A stretch of 64,000 bases of DNA from Arenibaculum pallidiluteum (GTDB lineage: Bacteria > Pseudomonadota > Alphaproteobacteria > Azospirillales > Azospirillaceae): positions 1 to 64,000 of the forward strand of contig NZ_JAFIQU010000020.1 of the NCBI RefSeq assembly GCF_017355985.1, in the 5' to 3' direction. Both the position numbers and the translations under genes were made by a program. How positions within the stretch are numbered: position 1 is the stretch's first letter; each line of letters opens with the position of its first letter. Below, piece by piece: positions 55,401 to 63,535 of the stretch. The notes below the pieces were generated by a model. It worked only from the letters and a program-made list of their open reading frames with translations. It was not told where the DNA came from and did no database searches.

Positions 55401-57357
55401 CGGACCAGACGCGGGCGAAGGCGTCCTCGAAGGCGTCGCGCACGGCCCCGAGGTCGACGGGGCCGCCGTCGCGGCTGCGCATCTCGAAATCATGCAGCCA
55501 GACCGATTCGGCGCGCCCGGCCAGCCGCAGCTCGAAGGGGCCGGTCTCGGCCATGACCTTGGCCCCCATGTGCTCGAGCATGGGCAGCACGTCCGACAGC
55601 GGGATCGCCCCGCCGGCGCGGTAGAGCTTCAGGTGCAGCGCCTCGGCCGGGGCCTCCACGGGCCGGTACAGCGCCAGGGACAGGCCGCCCGACTGCACCG
55701 CCTGCTCGGCATGGCCGATATCGGCCACGGCGACCTCGGCCGGGAACCGCTCGCGGTAGGCCAGCGGGAAGGCGGCGGCGTAGCGGCGCTGGAGGCGCAG
55801 CCCGTGCTCCTCTCCGTGCGAGGCGGTCAGCGCGCTCTGCAGCCGGTCCGTCCAGGCGCGGCTGGCCTCGGCGATATGCGCCTCCAGCGCCACGAGGTCG
55901 ATCTCGGGGATCTGCCCCGGCGTCGTCTGGATCGTGAACTGCACCCGCGCCAGCACGCTCTCGGCGAGCTGGGTGTAGAAGGCCGTGCAGGTGCCCTGGA
56001 AGGCCTGTTCCAGGATCGCCTGGATGCGCCGGCGCAGGTCCGTGTCGTAGCGGTCGCGCGGGACGTAGACGAGGCAGGTCACGAAGCGCTCGAACGGGTC
56101 GCGCCGCATGAACAGGGCCGTTCGCTGCCGCTCCTGCAGGTGCAGGACGCCCAGCGCCATGTCGTAGAGCTCGTCCTCGCCGATCTGGAAGAGCTCGTCG
56201 CGGGGGAAGGTCTCCAGGATATGGATCAGCGCCTTGCCGTCATGCCCCTCCGGCGCGAAGCCGGCGCGGGCCAGGACCCGGTCGATCTTGCGTCGGAGCA
56301 GCGGGATGTCGCGCGCCGACCGGCTGTAGGCCGCCGAGGTGAAGAGCCCGACGAAGAGGTGGTCGCCGACGACCCGTCCCCTGTCGTCGAAGACCTTGAC
56401 GAACACGGCGTCCAGTGGGGTCGGGCGGTGGACCGTCGAGCGCACGTTGGACTTCGTCACCATCAGCAGGCGCGGCTGGCGCAGGAACTGCTGCACGTCC
56501 GGCGGAAGCTGCCCGAAGTTGCGCAGCCCCTGGAACACCATGAAGCCGTGGTCGCGCAGGATGCCGAGGCCGGATTCCTCGAGGACCCGCAGCGAGGTCG
56601 CCTGCTCGGCCTCGGCCTCGCCCTCGGGGAAGCGGTAGGACCGGTAGCCCAGGAAGGTGAAGTTGTCGGCGTCCAGCCAGCGCAGGAAGGCCGATGCCTC
56701 GGCGCGCTCGTCCTCGGGCACCGGCACTTCGGGCGCGCCGATGTCGGACAGGGCCTGCTCGACCCGGGCCCGCATGGGCTTCCAGTCGGCCACGGCGGCC
56801 CGCACGTCGGCCAGCACGCGCCGGATGTCGGCCGCCAGACGGGCCAGAGCCTCGGCGTCGGTCAGCTCCTCCAGATGGACGTGCATCCAGCTTTCGGCGG
56901 CGGCATCGGCCGGCGCCGCATGGGGCTCGTAGAGCTCGACCAGGGCGCCCGCGTCGTTGCGTCGCACGCGCAGCACGGGGTGGATCACGAGATGCACGCC
57001 GAGCCCGTGGCGGTTCAGCTCGGCGGTCACCGAATCGACCAGGAAGGGCATGTCGTCGTTGACGATCTCCAGCACCGAGTGGTGGCTGGTCCAGCCGTTC
57101 AGGGCCAGGTCGGGATGGTAGGCCCGGACCTGCGCCGCGCCCGGGTCGCGCGCCTGCCCGAACTGCCAGAAGGCCAGAGCGGCGCCGTAGAGCTGCTCGG
57201 GGCTCGCGCGCAGGATGTCGTCGGGCGGGACGTTGGCGTAGAACTGCCGCGCGAAGCGCTCGGTCTGGTCGGAGCGCTCGCGCCCCACGCGGTCACGGAT
57301 CCGGCGGGCGACCTGCTCGGTCAGCTCGCCCTTGAGCTGCTCGGCCTTCAAGGCCAT
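52498..57357 (-). CDS. gdhB: NAD-specific glutamate dehydrogenase, large (about 180 kDa) type
   Basis: 1619 residues, the standard length of the L_180 class, which deaminates glutamate to 2-oxoglutarate with NAD+. N-terminal ACT-like and regulatory domains precede the catalytic core near residues 820-1100: [20 protein letters not shown], the catalytic lysine in [10 protein letters not shown], and [14 protein letters not shown] in the NAD domain. The C-terminal helical domain is complete. Start ATG 57357 follows AGGGAGG. Monocistronic by context. A very long open frame lies on the opposite strand, explained by GC codon bias. Confidence 0.96.
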   Translation of the reverse strand: [1619 protein letters not shown]

Positions 57358-57464
57358 GGATGCCTCCCTGCGCCCGCCCGTACGGGCAGCGTCTTCGAAT
57401 CTCGGGTTCGAATCTCAGGGCAATCTATCGGATCGGCCCGCAGCCGTAACCCGCCTTGAAGGGG

Positions 57465-57914
57465 TCAGGGCGTCGCGAACCGGCCGAGCGAGAGCCGGCC
57501 GGGGCCGCCCTCGGGATCGGGATCGCGCCGCAGCGTGCCGGGGGCCTCGGTCAGCACCACCTCCAGCACGGGCCGGACCACCGCTTCCAGCAGGTGGCCG
57601 CCGATGACCGAGCCGTCGGCGCGCGCCAGCACGCATTTGATCCAGGGGCTCGGGCCAGATCCGTCGATGGCGACGGTGCCGGTCATGGAGACGACCTCCA
57701 CCTGCTCGTCGACGGCGATGCGGCGCCAGTTCCGCAGCTCCGGGTCGTAGAGGCCGAGAATGGCGCGCGCGAAGCCGCCGGTCCCGGCCAGCCGGCTGGC
57801 CGTGAACTCCTTCTCGCGGGCAAGCGCGTCCAGGCCGGCCAGAGGATCCTCGCCCTCGCGAAAGGCGACCACGTAGGTCCGCTCCGATCCGTCCTTGATG
57901 CGCCCCTCGTCCAC
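57465..57914 (-). CDS. PPC/DUF296 domain protein
   Basis: 149 residues from GTG 57914, placed by GCGGAGGGA seven bases upstream; the frame extends further without a site. The domain covers almost the whole protein: RTYVVAFREGEDPLAGLDAL, AGTGGFARAILGLYD, VVSMTGTVAIDG and GHLLEAVVRPVLEVVL. The PPC fold occurs in plant AT-hook proteins and, alone, in bacteria with unknown function. It is divergent from the FAD oxidoreductase. Confidence 0.92.
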   Translation of the reverse strand: MDEGRIKDGSERTYVVAFREGEDPLAGLDALAREKEFTASRLAGTGGFARAILGLYDPELRNWRRIAVDEQVEVVSMTGTVAIDGSGPSPWIKCVLARADGSVIGGHLLEAVVRPVLEVVLTEAPGTLRRDPDPEGGPGRLSLGRFATP

Positions 57915-58032
57915 GCGTCCCTCCGCCCTGCCTTGCCGCCAATCCCCATGGTCTCGGGGGCACAACAGGCGCACCGCTTGAATATCCCGTTGGGGCAGGT
58001 CTAGGCTCGCCGCGGCCGTTGAGGAGGCATCT

Positions 58033-59208
58033 GTGGACCAGCGTTACGACGTGGTGATCGTCGGCGGGGGCGCCATCGGCAGCGCCGTCGCCTATTTCCT
58101 GGCGGCCGAGAAGGGATTCGGCGGCTCGGTGGCGGTGATCGAGCGCGACCCCAGCTATGCCGGCGCGTCCTCCGCCCTCTCGGCGAGCTCGATCCGGCAG
58201 CAGTTCTCGACGCCCGGCAACATCGCCATGTCGCGCTTCGGGCTGGAGTTCCTGAAGTCCGACGCCCTGGCGCTGGACGGTGAGACGCCGGACCTGGGCC
58301 TGCGCGAGGACGGTTATCTCTATCTCGCGACCGCGGCCGGCCGCGGCGTGCTGGAGCGCAACCACGCGGTCCAGCGCGCGGCAGGCGCCGATGTCGCGCT
58401 GCTGGAGCCGGCGGCGCTGGCTGACAGGTTTCCCTGGATCTCGACCGAGGGGGTCGCGCTGGCCTCTCTGGGCCTGTCGGGAGAGGGCTGGTTCGATGGC
58501 TACGGCCTGCTGCAGGCGTTCCGCCGCAAGGCGCGGGCGCTGGGCGTCGACTACCTGACCGCCGAGGCCGTGGGCATCGAGCGCGAGCGCGGCCGCGTCG
58601 CCGCGGTGCGGCTGGCCGACGGCCGGCGGATCGGCTGCGGCACGCTGGTGAACGCCGCCGGGCCCCATGCCCGGGCCGTGGCCGCCATGGCGGGGCTGGA
58701 GCTGCCGGTCGCGCCGCGTCGGCGCTCGGTCTTCGTCTTCGAATGCCGCGACGCGCTGCCGGGCTGCCCGCTGGTGATCGACACCAGCGGCGTCTGGTTC
58801 CGGCCCGAGGGCACCCGCTTCATCTGCGGGACCAGCCCGGCCGAGGGCGAGCCCGACCCCGACACCACCGACCTCACCGTCGAGCACCAGCAGTTCGAGG
58901 AGGTGCTGTGGCCGGCTCTGGCGGCGCGGGTGCCGGCCTTCGAGGCCGTGCGCCAGTCGGGCGCCTGGGCGGGCCTGTACGAGATGAACACCTTCGACCA
59001 CAACGCGGTGCTGGGGCCGCATCCCGAGCTGCCGAACTTCCTGTTCGCCAACGGCTTCAGCGGCCACGGCCTGCAGCAGTCGCCGGCAGCCGGCCGCGCC
59101 ATCGCCGAGCTGGTCGCCTTCGGCGCGTACAGGACCCTGGACCTCCGCGAGTTCGGCTGGGAGCGCCTGCGCGAGAACCGCCCGATCCTGGAGCTGAACG
59201 TGATCTGA
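58033..59208 (+). CDS. FAD-dependent oxidoreductase, DAO family
   Basis: 391 residues from GTG 58033, with GAGGAGG upstream. The N-terminal dinucleotide site is DVVIVGGGAIGSAVAYFL; later marks are ASSALSASSIRQQFS, VNAAGPHARAVA and a C-terminal FANGFSGHGLQQSPAAGRAIAEL, the DAO-family FAD closure. It resembles sarcosine oxidase/FOXRED1-type enzymes that oxidise N-methyl or secondary amines; the substrate is not certain. Confidence 0.93.
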   Translation: MDQRYDVVIVGGGAIGSAVAYFLAAEKGFGGSVAVIERDPSYAGASSALSASSIRQQFSTPGNIAMSRFGLEFLKSDALALDGETPDLGLREDGYLYLATAAGRGVLERNHAVQRAAGADVALLEPAALADRFPWISTEGVALASLGLSGEGWFDGYGLLQAFRRKARALGVDYLTAEAVGIERERGRVAAVRLADGRRIGCGTLVNAAGPHARAVAAMAGLELPVAPRRRSVFVFECRDALPGCPLVIDTSGVWFRPEGTRFICGTSPAEGEPDPDTTDLTVEHQQFEEVLWPALAARVPAFEAVRQSGAWAGLYEMNTFDHNAVLGPHPELPNFLFANGFSGHGLQQSPAAGRAIAELVAFGAYRTLDLREFGWERLRENRPILELNVI

Positions 59209-59305
59209 CCGAATTCGCGGGCTGAAATACCGGGCCTTTGGAACGAATCCCCGCAAACTGCGTTTCGGCAGCGACCCACAGGAACAAAGGGAAGGGGGCT
59301 GCATC

Positions 59306-59947
59306 ATGGACCGCAACGAACGCATCGCCGCGCGCGCCTACGCGATCTGGGAGAAGGAGGGCCGGCCCGAGGGCCGTGACGTCGAGCACTGGCATCGCGC
59401 CGCCGACGAGATCGCGGCCGAGGAGCGGTCCGCCTCCGGCCTGCTGAAGCCCATCACCCGCAAGGTGAAGGCCACCATCGAGGAGGTCGCCTCCGCCGCC
59501 ATCCAGACAGCCGCGACGGCCGCCTCGAAGGGCATCCACGCCGCTGCCGGGGTGGTCGAGGAAGCCCTTCTGCCCAAGCGCGGCCGCACCCCGCGCGCGG
59601 CGAAGCCTGCGACGTCCCCCGCCACGTCCGGCGCTGCCAAGCCCGGCGACACCAAGCCCGGCAGCACAAGGCCTGCTGCCGCCAAGCCCGCTGCCGCCAA
59701 ACCCGCTGCCACCAAACCTGCCGCAGAGCCGGCCCCGGCCAGGGCCCGCACGGGCCGCAAGCCCGCCGCCGGCCCTGCTGCCGCGCCGGCCGCCGCCGCG
59801 GCGCAGGACACGGCCAAGGGCGCTCCGGCGCAGGACGCCGCGAAGAAGCGCGGCCGCGCCAAGGCCGACGTGACCTGGACGCCCGAGGACATCGGCAAGA
59901 CCGCCGCGGGCGGCCGCAAGCGCCGCGGCTCCGTCGCCATCCACTGA
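59306..59947 (+). CDS. DUF2934 protein with Lys/Ala/Pro-rich histone H1-like tail
   Basis: 213 residues. Residues 1-40 are the DUF2934 motif (NERIAARAYAIWEKEGRPEGRDVEHW). A helical segment follows, then from about residue 90 a disordered tail of AAKPAATKP-type units coded by imperfect 15-base tandem repeats (near 59650-59730). The basic, Pro/Ala-rich tail recalls AlgP/HU-like DNA-binding tails. DUF2934 proteins are often stress-linked in alphaproteobacteria. Starts with GAAGGGGG upstream and ends at a strong hairpin. Confidence 0.88.
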   Translation: MDRNERIAARAYAIWEKEGRPEGRDVEHWHRAADEIAAEERSASGLLKPITRKVKATIEEVASAAIQTAATAASKGIHAAAGVVEEALLPKRGRTPRAAKPATSPATSGAAKPGDTKPGSTRPAAAKPAAAKPAATKPAAEPAPARARTGRKPAAGPAAAPAAAAAQDTAKGAPAQDAAKKRGRAKADVTWTPEDIGKTAAGGRKRRGSVAIH

Positions 59948-59950
59948 GCC

Positions 59951-59984
59951 CGACGGGGAGATCCCGTCCGGGATCTCCCCGTCG
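59951..59984 (+). terminator. 15-bp perfect hairpin after the DUF2934 gene
   Basis: Arms 59951-59965 and 59970-59984 pair perfectly around a four-base loop, four bases after the stop. No T run follows. Confidence 0.6.
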
Positions 59985-60082
59985 CCCCCGGCGGCGGCCG
60001 CTCCTGCGCCGGACGGTGGGTCTGGACCTGGGGCCGGCCGTGACCCACACTCCTTCCCGGCACAGGCGGGAAGGAGGCATGG

Positions 60083-60961
60083 ATGCTCGGGACCCTGCAC
60101 GCTCTGCGATGCTCCCTGGCGGGGGCCATGGCAGGGTGCCTCGCGCGCCTCGTGCCGGCCGCGGCGGGCGCCTGGCTCCTCTTGCCAGCCGTGGCGCAGG
60201 CCATCTGCCTTCCGGTGGCCGACCTGCCGCTGCCCCAGCGCTACGCGGCCCTGGAGGGCCCCGCGCCGCTGCCACTGCCGGCGGGAACGCGCCTCGCGCA
60301 GGCGCAGGGCGGGGTACGCATCACCTTCGTCGGCCACGCCAGCTTCCTGATCGAGAGCCCGGCCGGCGTGCGGGCGGTGACGGACTACAACGGCGTGCAC
60401 CGGCCGCCGGGGATGCCCGACATCGTCACCATGAACAACGCCCACTCGACGCACCACACGGACCGTCTGGACCGCGGCATCCGGCACGTGCTGCGCGGCT
60501 GGAGCATCGAGCCCGGCAAGCCCAGCCTGCACGATGTCACCGAGCAGGACGTGCGGGTGCGCAACATCCCCACCAACGTGCGCGACTGGTCCGGGGACAC
60601 GCGCTATGCCGGCAACTCCATCTTCGTCTTCGAGGTCGCGGGGCTGTGCATCGCCCATCTCGGCCACCTGCATCACGACCTGACGGAAGAGCACCTGGCG
60701 GCGCTGGGCCAGATCGACGTGCTGATGGTGCCGGTGGATGGCGGCTTCACGATGGCGCAGGAGTTCATGCTGGAGGTGATCCGGCAGATCCGGCCCGCCG
60801 TGGTGATGCCCATGCACTATTTCTCGCGCGATCGGCTGCAGCGTTTCCTGGACATGGTGGGCGAAGAGTTCCCGGCCCGGGTGCTGGACACTCCCACCAT
60901 CGTGCTGAGCCGCCAGACCCTGCCCTGGAAGCAGACCATCGTGCTGCCGGGGCCGCATTGA
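60083..60961 (+). CDS. Exported metallo-beta-lactamase-fold hydrolase
   Basis: 292 residues. N-terminal hydrophobic signal region to about residue 40 (ending AVAQAIC, so a lipoprotein or Cys-tethered form is possible). MBL-fold (UlaG-like) marks: ITFVGHASFLIE, NNAHSTHHTD, CIAHLGHLHHDL, MVPVDGGFTM and MPMHYFSRD, which supply the metal-binding His and Asp residues. The first HxHxDH motif is altered to NAHSTHHTD; metal binding is likely but not certain. Substrate unknown. Confidence 0.88.
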   Translation: MLGTLHALRCSLAGAMAGCLARLVPAAAGAWLLLPAVAQAICLPVADLPLPQRYAALEGPAPLPLPAGTRLAQAQGGVRITFVGHASFLIESPAGVRAVTDYNGVHRPPGMPDIVTMNNAHSTHHTDRLDRGIRHVLRGWSIEPGKPSLHDVTEQDVRVRNIPTNVRDWSGDTRYAGNSIFVFEVAGLCIAHLGHLHHDLTEEHLAALGQIDVLMVPVDGGFTMAQEFMLEVIRQIRPAVVMPMHYFSRDRLQRFLDMVGEEFPARVLDTPTIVLSRQTLPWKQTIVLPGPH

Positions 60962-61028
60962 AATGAAGATGCGGCCGGGACCACATTGACGCGGGAGTGA
61001 GAAAGGGCTGGGTACGGGGCGCGACGAC

Positions 61029-61364
61029 GTGGCCATCGACATCCACCGCATCCTGGTTCGCAAGCAGGAGCGCGACTCGGCGCGGCTCGACGACTTCCTG
61101 TTCCGGCAGCGCGCCCGTTCGATCCGCATCCTGGCGGAATGGGCCCGCGGGCGGGCGCCCGAGGCGGCCATCGATCCCCGGGCCTTCGCGGCGCAGATCG
61201 CCGACAGGCGCGATGCCGAGCTGCTGGCTGAGCTGCGCGCCCTGGTGCCGCCGGAACGCGCCACCGAGCGGGCCTTCATGCGCGCTTTCGAGCGCGCCCG
61301 CTCCCAGGCCTACCGCGAGCTCGTCGAGGAGCTCGGCGATCCCACGCCCTGGACCCTGGCCTGA
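61029..61364 (+). CDS. Conserved hypothetical protein, 111 aa
   Basis: GTG 61029 start. All-helical, charged (IHRILVRKQERDSARLDDFLF, RARSIRILAEWARG, RAFMRAFERARSQAYRELVEELG). No family I can name. Its last 55 bases overlap the end of the convergent LysR gene, so one of the two ends may be read differently in vivo. Confidence 0.65.
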   Translation: MAIDIHRILVRKQERDSARLDDFLFRQRARSIRILAEWARGRAPEAAIDPRAFAAQIADRRDAELLAELRALVPPERATERAFMRAFERARSQAYRELVEELGDPTPWTLA

Positions 61365-62287
61365 GGCATCCCTGGGCGCGGCGGGTCGCCGTTGACCTCC
61401 CGCAGGAAATCGACCAGGGCGCGAACGGCCGGCGGGGTGTTGCGCTGCCGGGGGTAGTAGAGGTGCCAGCCGGAAAAGCCCGGTGAATGCTCCTCCAGCA
61501 CGGGGACGAGCCGCCCGTCCTCCAGGAGCGGGCGCAGCCAGCGCTCGGACCAGTAGACGAAGGCGATGCCAACGCCCTGCACCGCCGCTTCGAGCGCCGC
61601 GTCGCGGTGCGAGACGATCAGCGGTCCCTCGACCGCGACCGAGATCCAGCGGCCGTCCTGCTGGAATTCCCAGTTGTAGAGCTTCCTGCTGCCGGGCTTG
61701 CGCCAATTGATGCAGCGGTGGGCATGCAGATCGGCCGGCGTCCGCGGCCGGCCGTGGCGCGCGAGATAGTCCGGCGAGGCCACGGCGATCTGCCGGACCT
61801 CGCCCCCGAGCCGGACGGCGACCATGTCCTTCTCCAGCAGCTCGCCCAGGGTGATGCCGACATCGAAGCCGCCCTCGACGATGTCGATCACGGCATCGTC
61901 CAGCGCAAGCTCCAGCACGATGTCGGGGTAACGCTCCCGGAACCGGCCGAGATGCGGCTCGACCAGGGCGGCGGAGGCCGGGCGCGGCAGATGCAGGCGG
62001 ACGGTGCCGGCCGGCGTGCTGCGGAGATTGGCGACATCGGCGACAGCCGCCTCCATCTCCTGCATGGCGGGCTTGAAGCGTGCCAGCAGGCGCCCACCCG
62101 CCTCGGTCAACGAGAGGCTGCGGGTCGTGCGGTTCAGCAGCCGCACGCCCAGCCGCTCCTCCAGCCCGCGGATGGTCTGGCTGAGCGTCGAGGGGGAGAT
62201 CCTGAGCTGCTCTGCCGCCCGGGCGAAGCTTCCCAACTCTGCGACCATCGCGAAGGCCCGCAGGTCCGCATATTCGTGGCCACGCAT
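61310..62287 (-). CDS. LysR-type transcriptional regulator (divergent from SDR)
   Basis: 325 residues. HTH: LGSFARAAEQLRISPSTLSQTIRGLEE; LysR effector domain with AGTVRLHLPRPAS and a late FVYWSERWLRPLL. CrgA/AaeR-like branch. It is divergent from an SDR gene and a 43-base palindrome starts two bases before its ATG, so it is probably autoregulated and controls the SDR gene. Confidence 0.93.
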   Translation of the reverse strand: MRGHEYADLRAFAMVAELGSFARAAEQLRISPSTLSQTIRGLEERLGVRLLNRTTRSLSLTEAGGRLLARFKPAMQEMEAAVADVANLRSTPAGTVRLHLPRPASAALVEPHLGRFRERYPDIVLELALDDAVIDIVEGGFDVGITLGELLEKDMVAVRLGGEVRQIAVASPDYLARHGRPRTPADLHAHRCINWRKPGSRKLYNWEFQQDGRWISVAVEGPLIVSHRDAALEAAVQGVGIAFVYWSERWLRPLLEDGRLVPVLEEHSPGFSGWHLYYPRQRNTPPAVRALVDFLREVNGDPPRPGMPQARVQGVGSPSSSTSSR

Positions 62288-62288
62288 T

Positions 62289-62331
62289 CTATCGCCGAAT
62301 CCAATGAGGTTGTTCGGATCATAGGCGATAG
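62289..62331. promoter_or_regulatory. LysR operator palindrome between LysR and SDR genes
   Basis: Outer arms ctatcgcc (62289-62296) and ggcgatag (62324-62331) are perfect; inner arms atcc (62299-62302) and ggat (62316-62319) share nearly the same centre. The left arm lies two bases before the LysR start. Size and position fit a LysR recognition plus activation site. Confidence 0.6.
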
Positions 62332-62419
62332 TTCAAGGAATGACGCCCCTCTACCGTTTCACCCGTTGGGCCGGTGCGCATCCGGAGCCGGACATCGAGA
62401 CGAGGAGAGAAAGATCGCG

Positions 62420-63259
62420 ATGAGCGGAACCGACGGCAGAGTCTTCCTGATCACGGGCGTGAACTCGGGCTTCGGCCGCGCCTTCGCCGAGGCGGCGCTG
62501 GGTGCCGGGCACCGCGTCGCCGGCACGGTGCGGAACGAGGCCGCGCGGCGGGAGTTCGCCGCGATTGAGCCCGGCCGCGCCTCGGCCGTCCTTCTGGACG
62601 TGACCGACACGGCAGCCATCGGCCCGGCGATCGTCGCGGCGGAACGGGAGCTCGGTCCCGTCGACGTGCTCGTGAACAACGCCGGCTACGGCCATGAGGG
62701 CGTGCTGGAGGAATCCCCGCTGGAGGAGATGCGGCGGCAGTTCGAGGTCAACGTCTTCGGGGCCGTGGCCATGATCAAGGCGGTGCTGCCCGGCATGCGC
62801 GCGCGGCGGCGCGGCCATATCGTGAACATCACCTCGATGGGCGGCTTCATCACGATGCCGGGCATCGCTTATTACTGCGGCAGCAAGTTCGCGCTGGAGG
62901 GCATCTCCGAGGTTCTCGCCAAGGAAGTCGCCGGCTTCGGCATCAAGGTCACGGCCATCGCGCCGGGCTCGTTCCGAACCGATTGGGCCGGCCGCTCCAT
63001 GGTCCGGACAGGCCGCAGCATCGCCGAGTACGACGCGCTGTTCGATCCCATCCGCAAGGCGCGCGAGGAGAAGAGCGGCCGCCAGGCCGGCGATCCCGCG
63101 AAGGCCGCGCAGGCGCTGCTCCGGATTGTCGAGGCCGAGGATCCGCCCATGCACCTGCTGCTGGGCAGTGACGCGCTGGCCCTGGTGCGCCAGAAGATCG
63201 ACGCGCTGAGCGCCGAGATCGCGGCCTGGGAGGAGGTGACGCGCTCGACCGACTTCTGA
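62420..63259 (+). CDS. Short-chain dehydrogenase/reductase
   Basis: 279 residues, classical SDR. Cofactor site FLITGVNSGFGRAFAEAAL, NNAGYG, catalytic Ser in NITSMGG and Tyr-x3-Lys in YYCGSKFALEG. An Asp-type acidic residue after strand 3 is replaced by an arginine context (TVRNEAARR), suggesting NADP(H). ATG 62420 follows GAGGAGAG. The divergent LysR gene and palindrome suggest induction by a substrate. Confidence 0.94.
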   Translation: MSGTDGRVFLITGVNSGFGRAFAEAALGAGHRVAGTVRNEAARREFAAIEPGRASAVLLDVTDTAAIGPAIVAAERELGPVDVLVNNAGYGHEGVLEESPLEEMRRQFEVNVFGAVAMIKAVLPGMRARRRGHIVNITSMGGFITMPGIAYYCGSKFALEGISEVLAKEVAGFGIKVTAIAPGSFRTDWAGRSMVRTGRSIAEYDALFDPIRKAREEKSGRQAGDPAKAAQALLRIVEAEDPPMHLLLGSDALALVRQKIDALSAEIAAWEEVTRSTDF

Positions 63260-63326
63260 GTCGCCGGCATACGGAATGGGACGACCGGTTCGGCCGTCGC
63301 GTATCGTCGACTTGTCGGGAGAAAAC

Positions 63327-63401
63327 TGGAGCGGGCGAAGGGATTCGAACCCTCGACCCCAACCTTGGCAAGGTTGTGCTCTACCCCTGAGCTACGCCCG
63401 C
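63327..63401 (-). tRNA. tRNA-Gly (GCC)
   Basis: The reverse strand folds as a tRNA: acceptor gcgggcg/cgcccgc, D arm tagctcaggggtagagca, anticodon arm with GCC flanked by cttgccaag, T arm gagggttcgaatccc, discriminator T and encoded CCA. It decodes GGC/GGU. 75 bases including CCA. Confidence 0.97.
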
Positions 63402-63442
63402 ATCCGGCGGCCGGTCCGGGTGGTGACCGGCGGTGAGCGGGG

Positions 63443-63470
63443 ACTATACGCATCCCGGAACCGATTGCAA
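63443..63470 (-). promoter_or_regulatory. Sigma70-type promoter of tRNA-Gly
   Basis: On the minus strand TTGCAA (63465-63470) and TATAGT (63443-63448) are 16 bases apart; transcription would start near 63436, about 35 bases before the tRNA. Both boxes match the consensus well. Confidence 0.65.
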
Positions 63471-63535
63471 GGGAGGATTTCCCGGCGCGCCGGGGCCCTT
63501 CCGCGGGCCGGCCGGGCAGGCTATAAACCCGCGCC

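Noticed and set aside
57394..57416. Direct repeat ttcgaatctc twice between gdhB and the DUF296 gene
   Set aside because: Short and isolated, with no regulatory context; possibly chance or slippage.
53170..57459. A 1429-codon open frame on the plus strand opposite gdhB
   Set aside because: It mirrors the gdhB codons in high-GC DNA, has low-complexity Arg/Gly/Ala/His/Val composition, no domain and no ribosome site.
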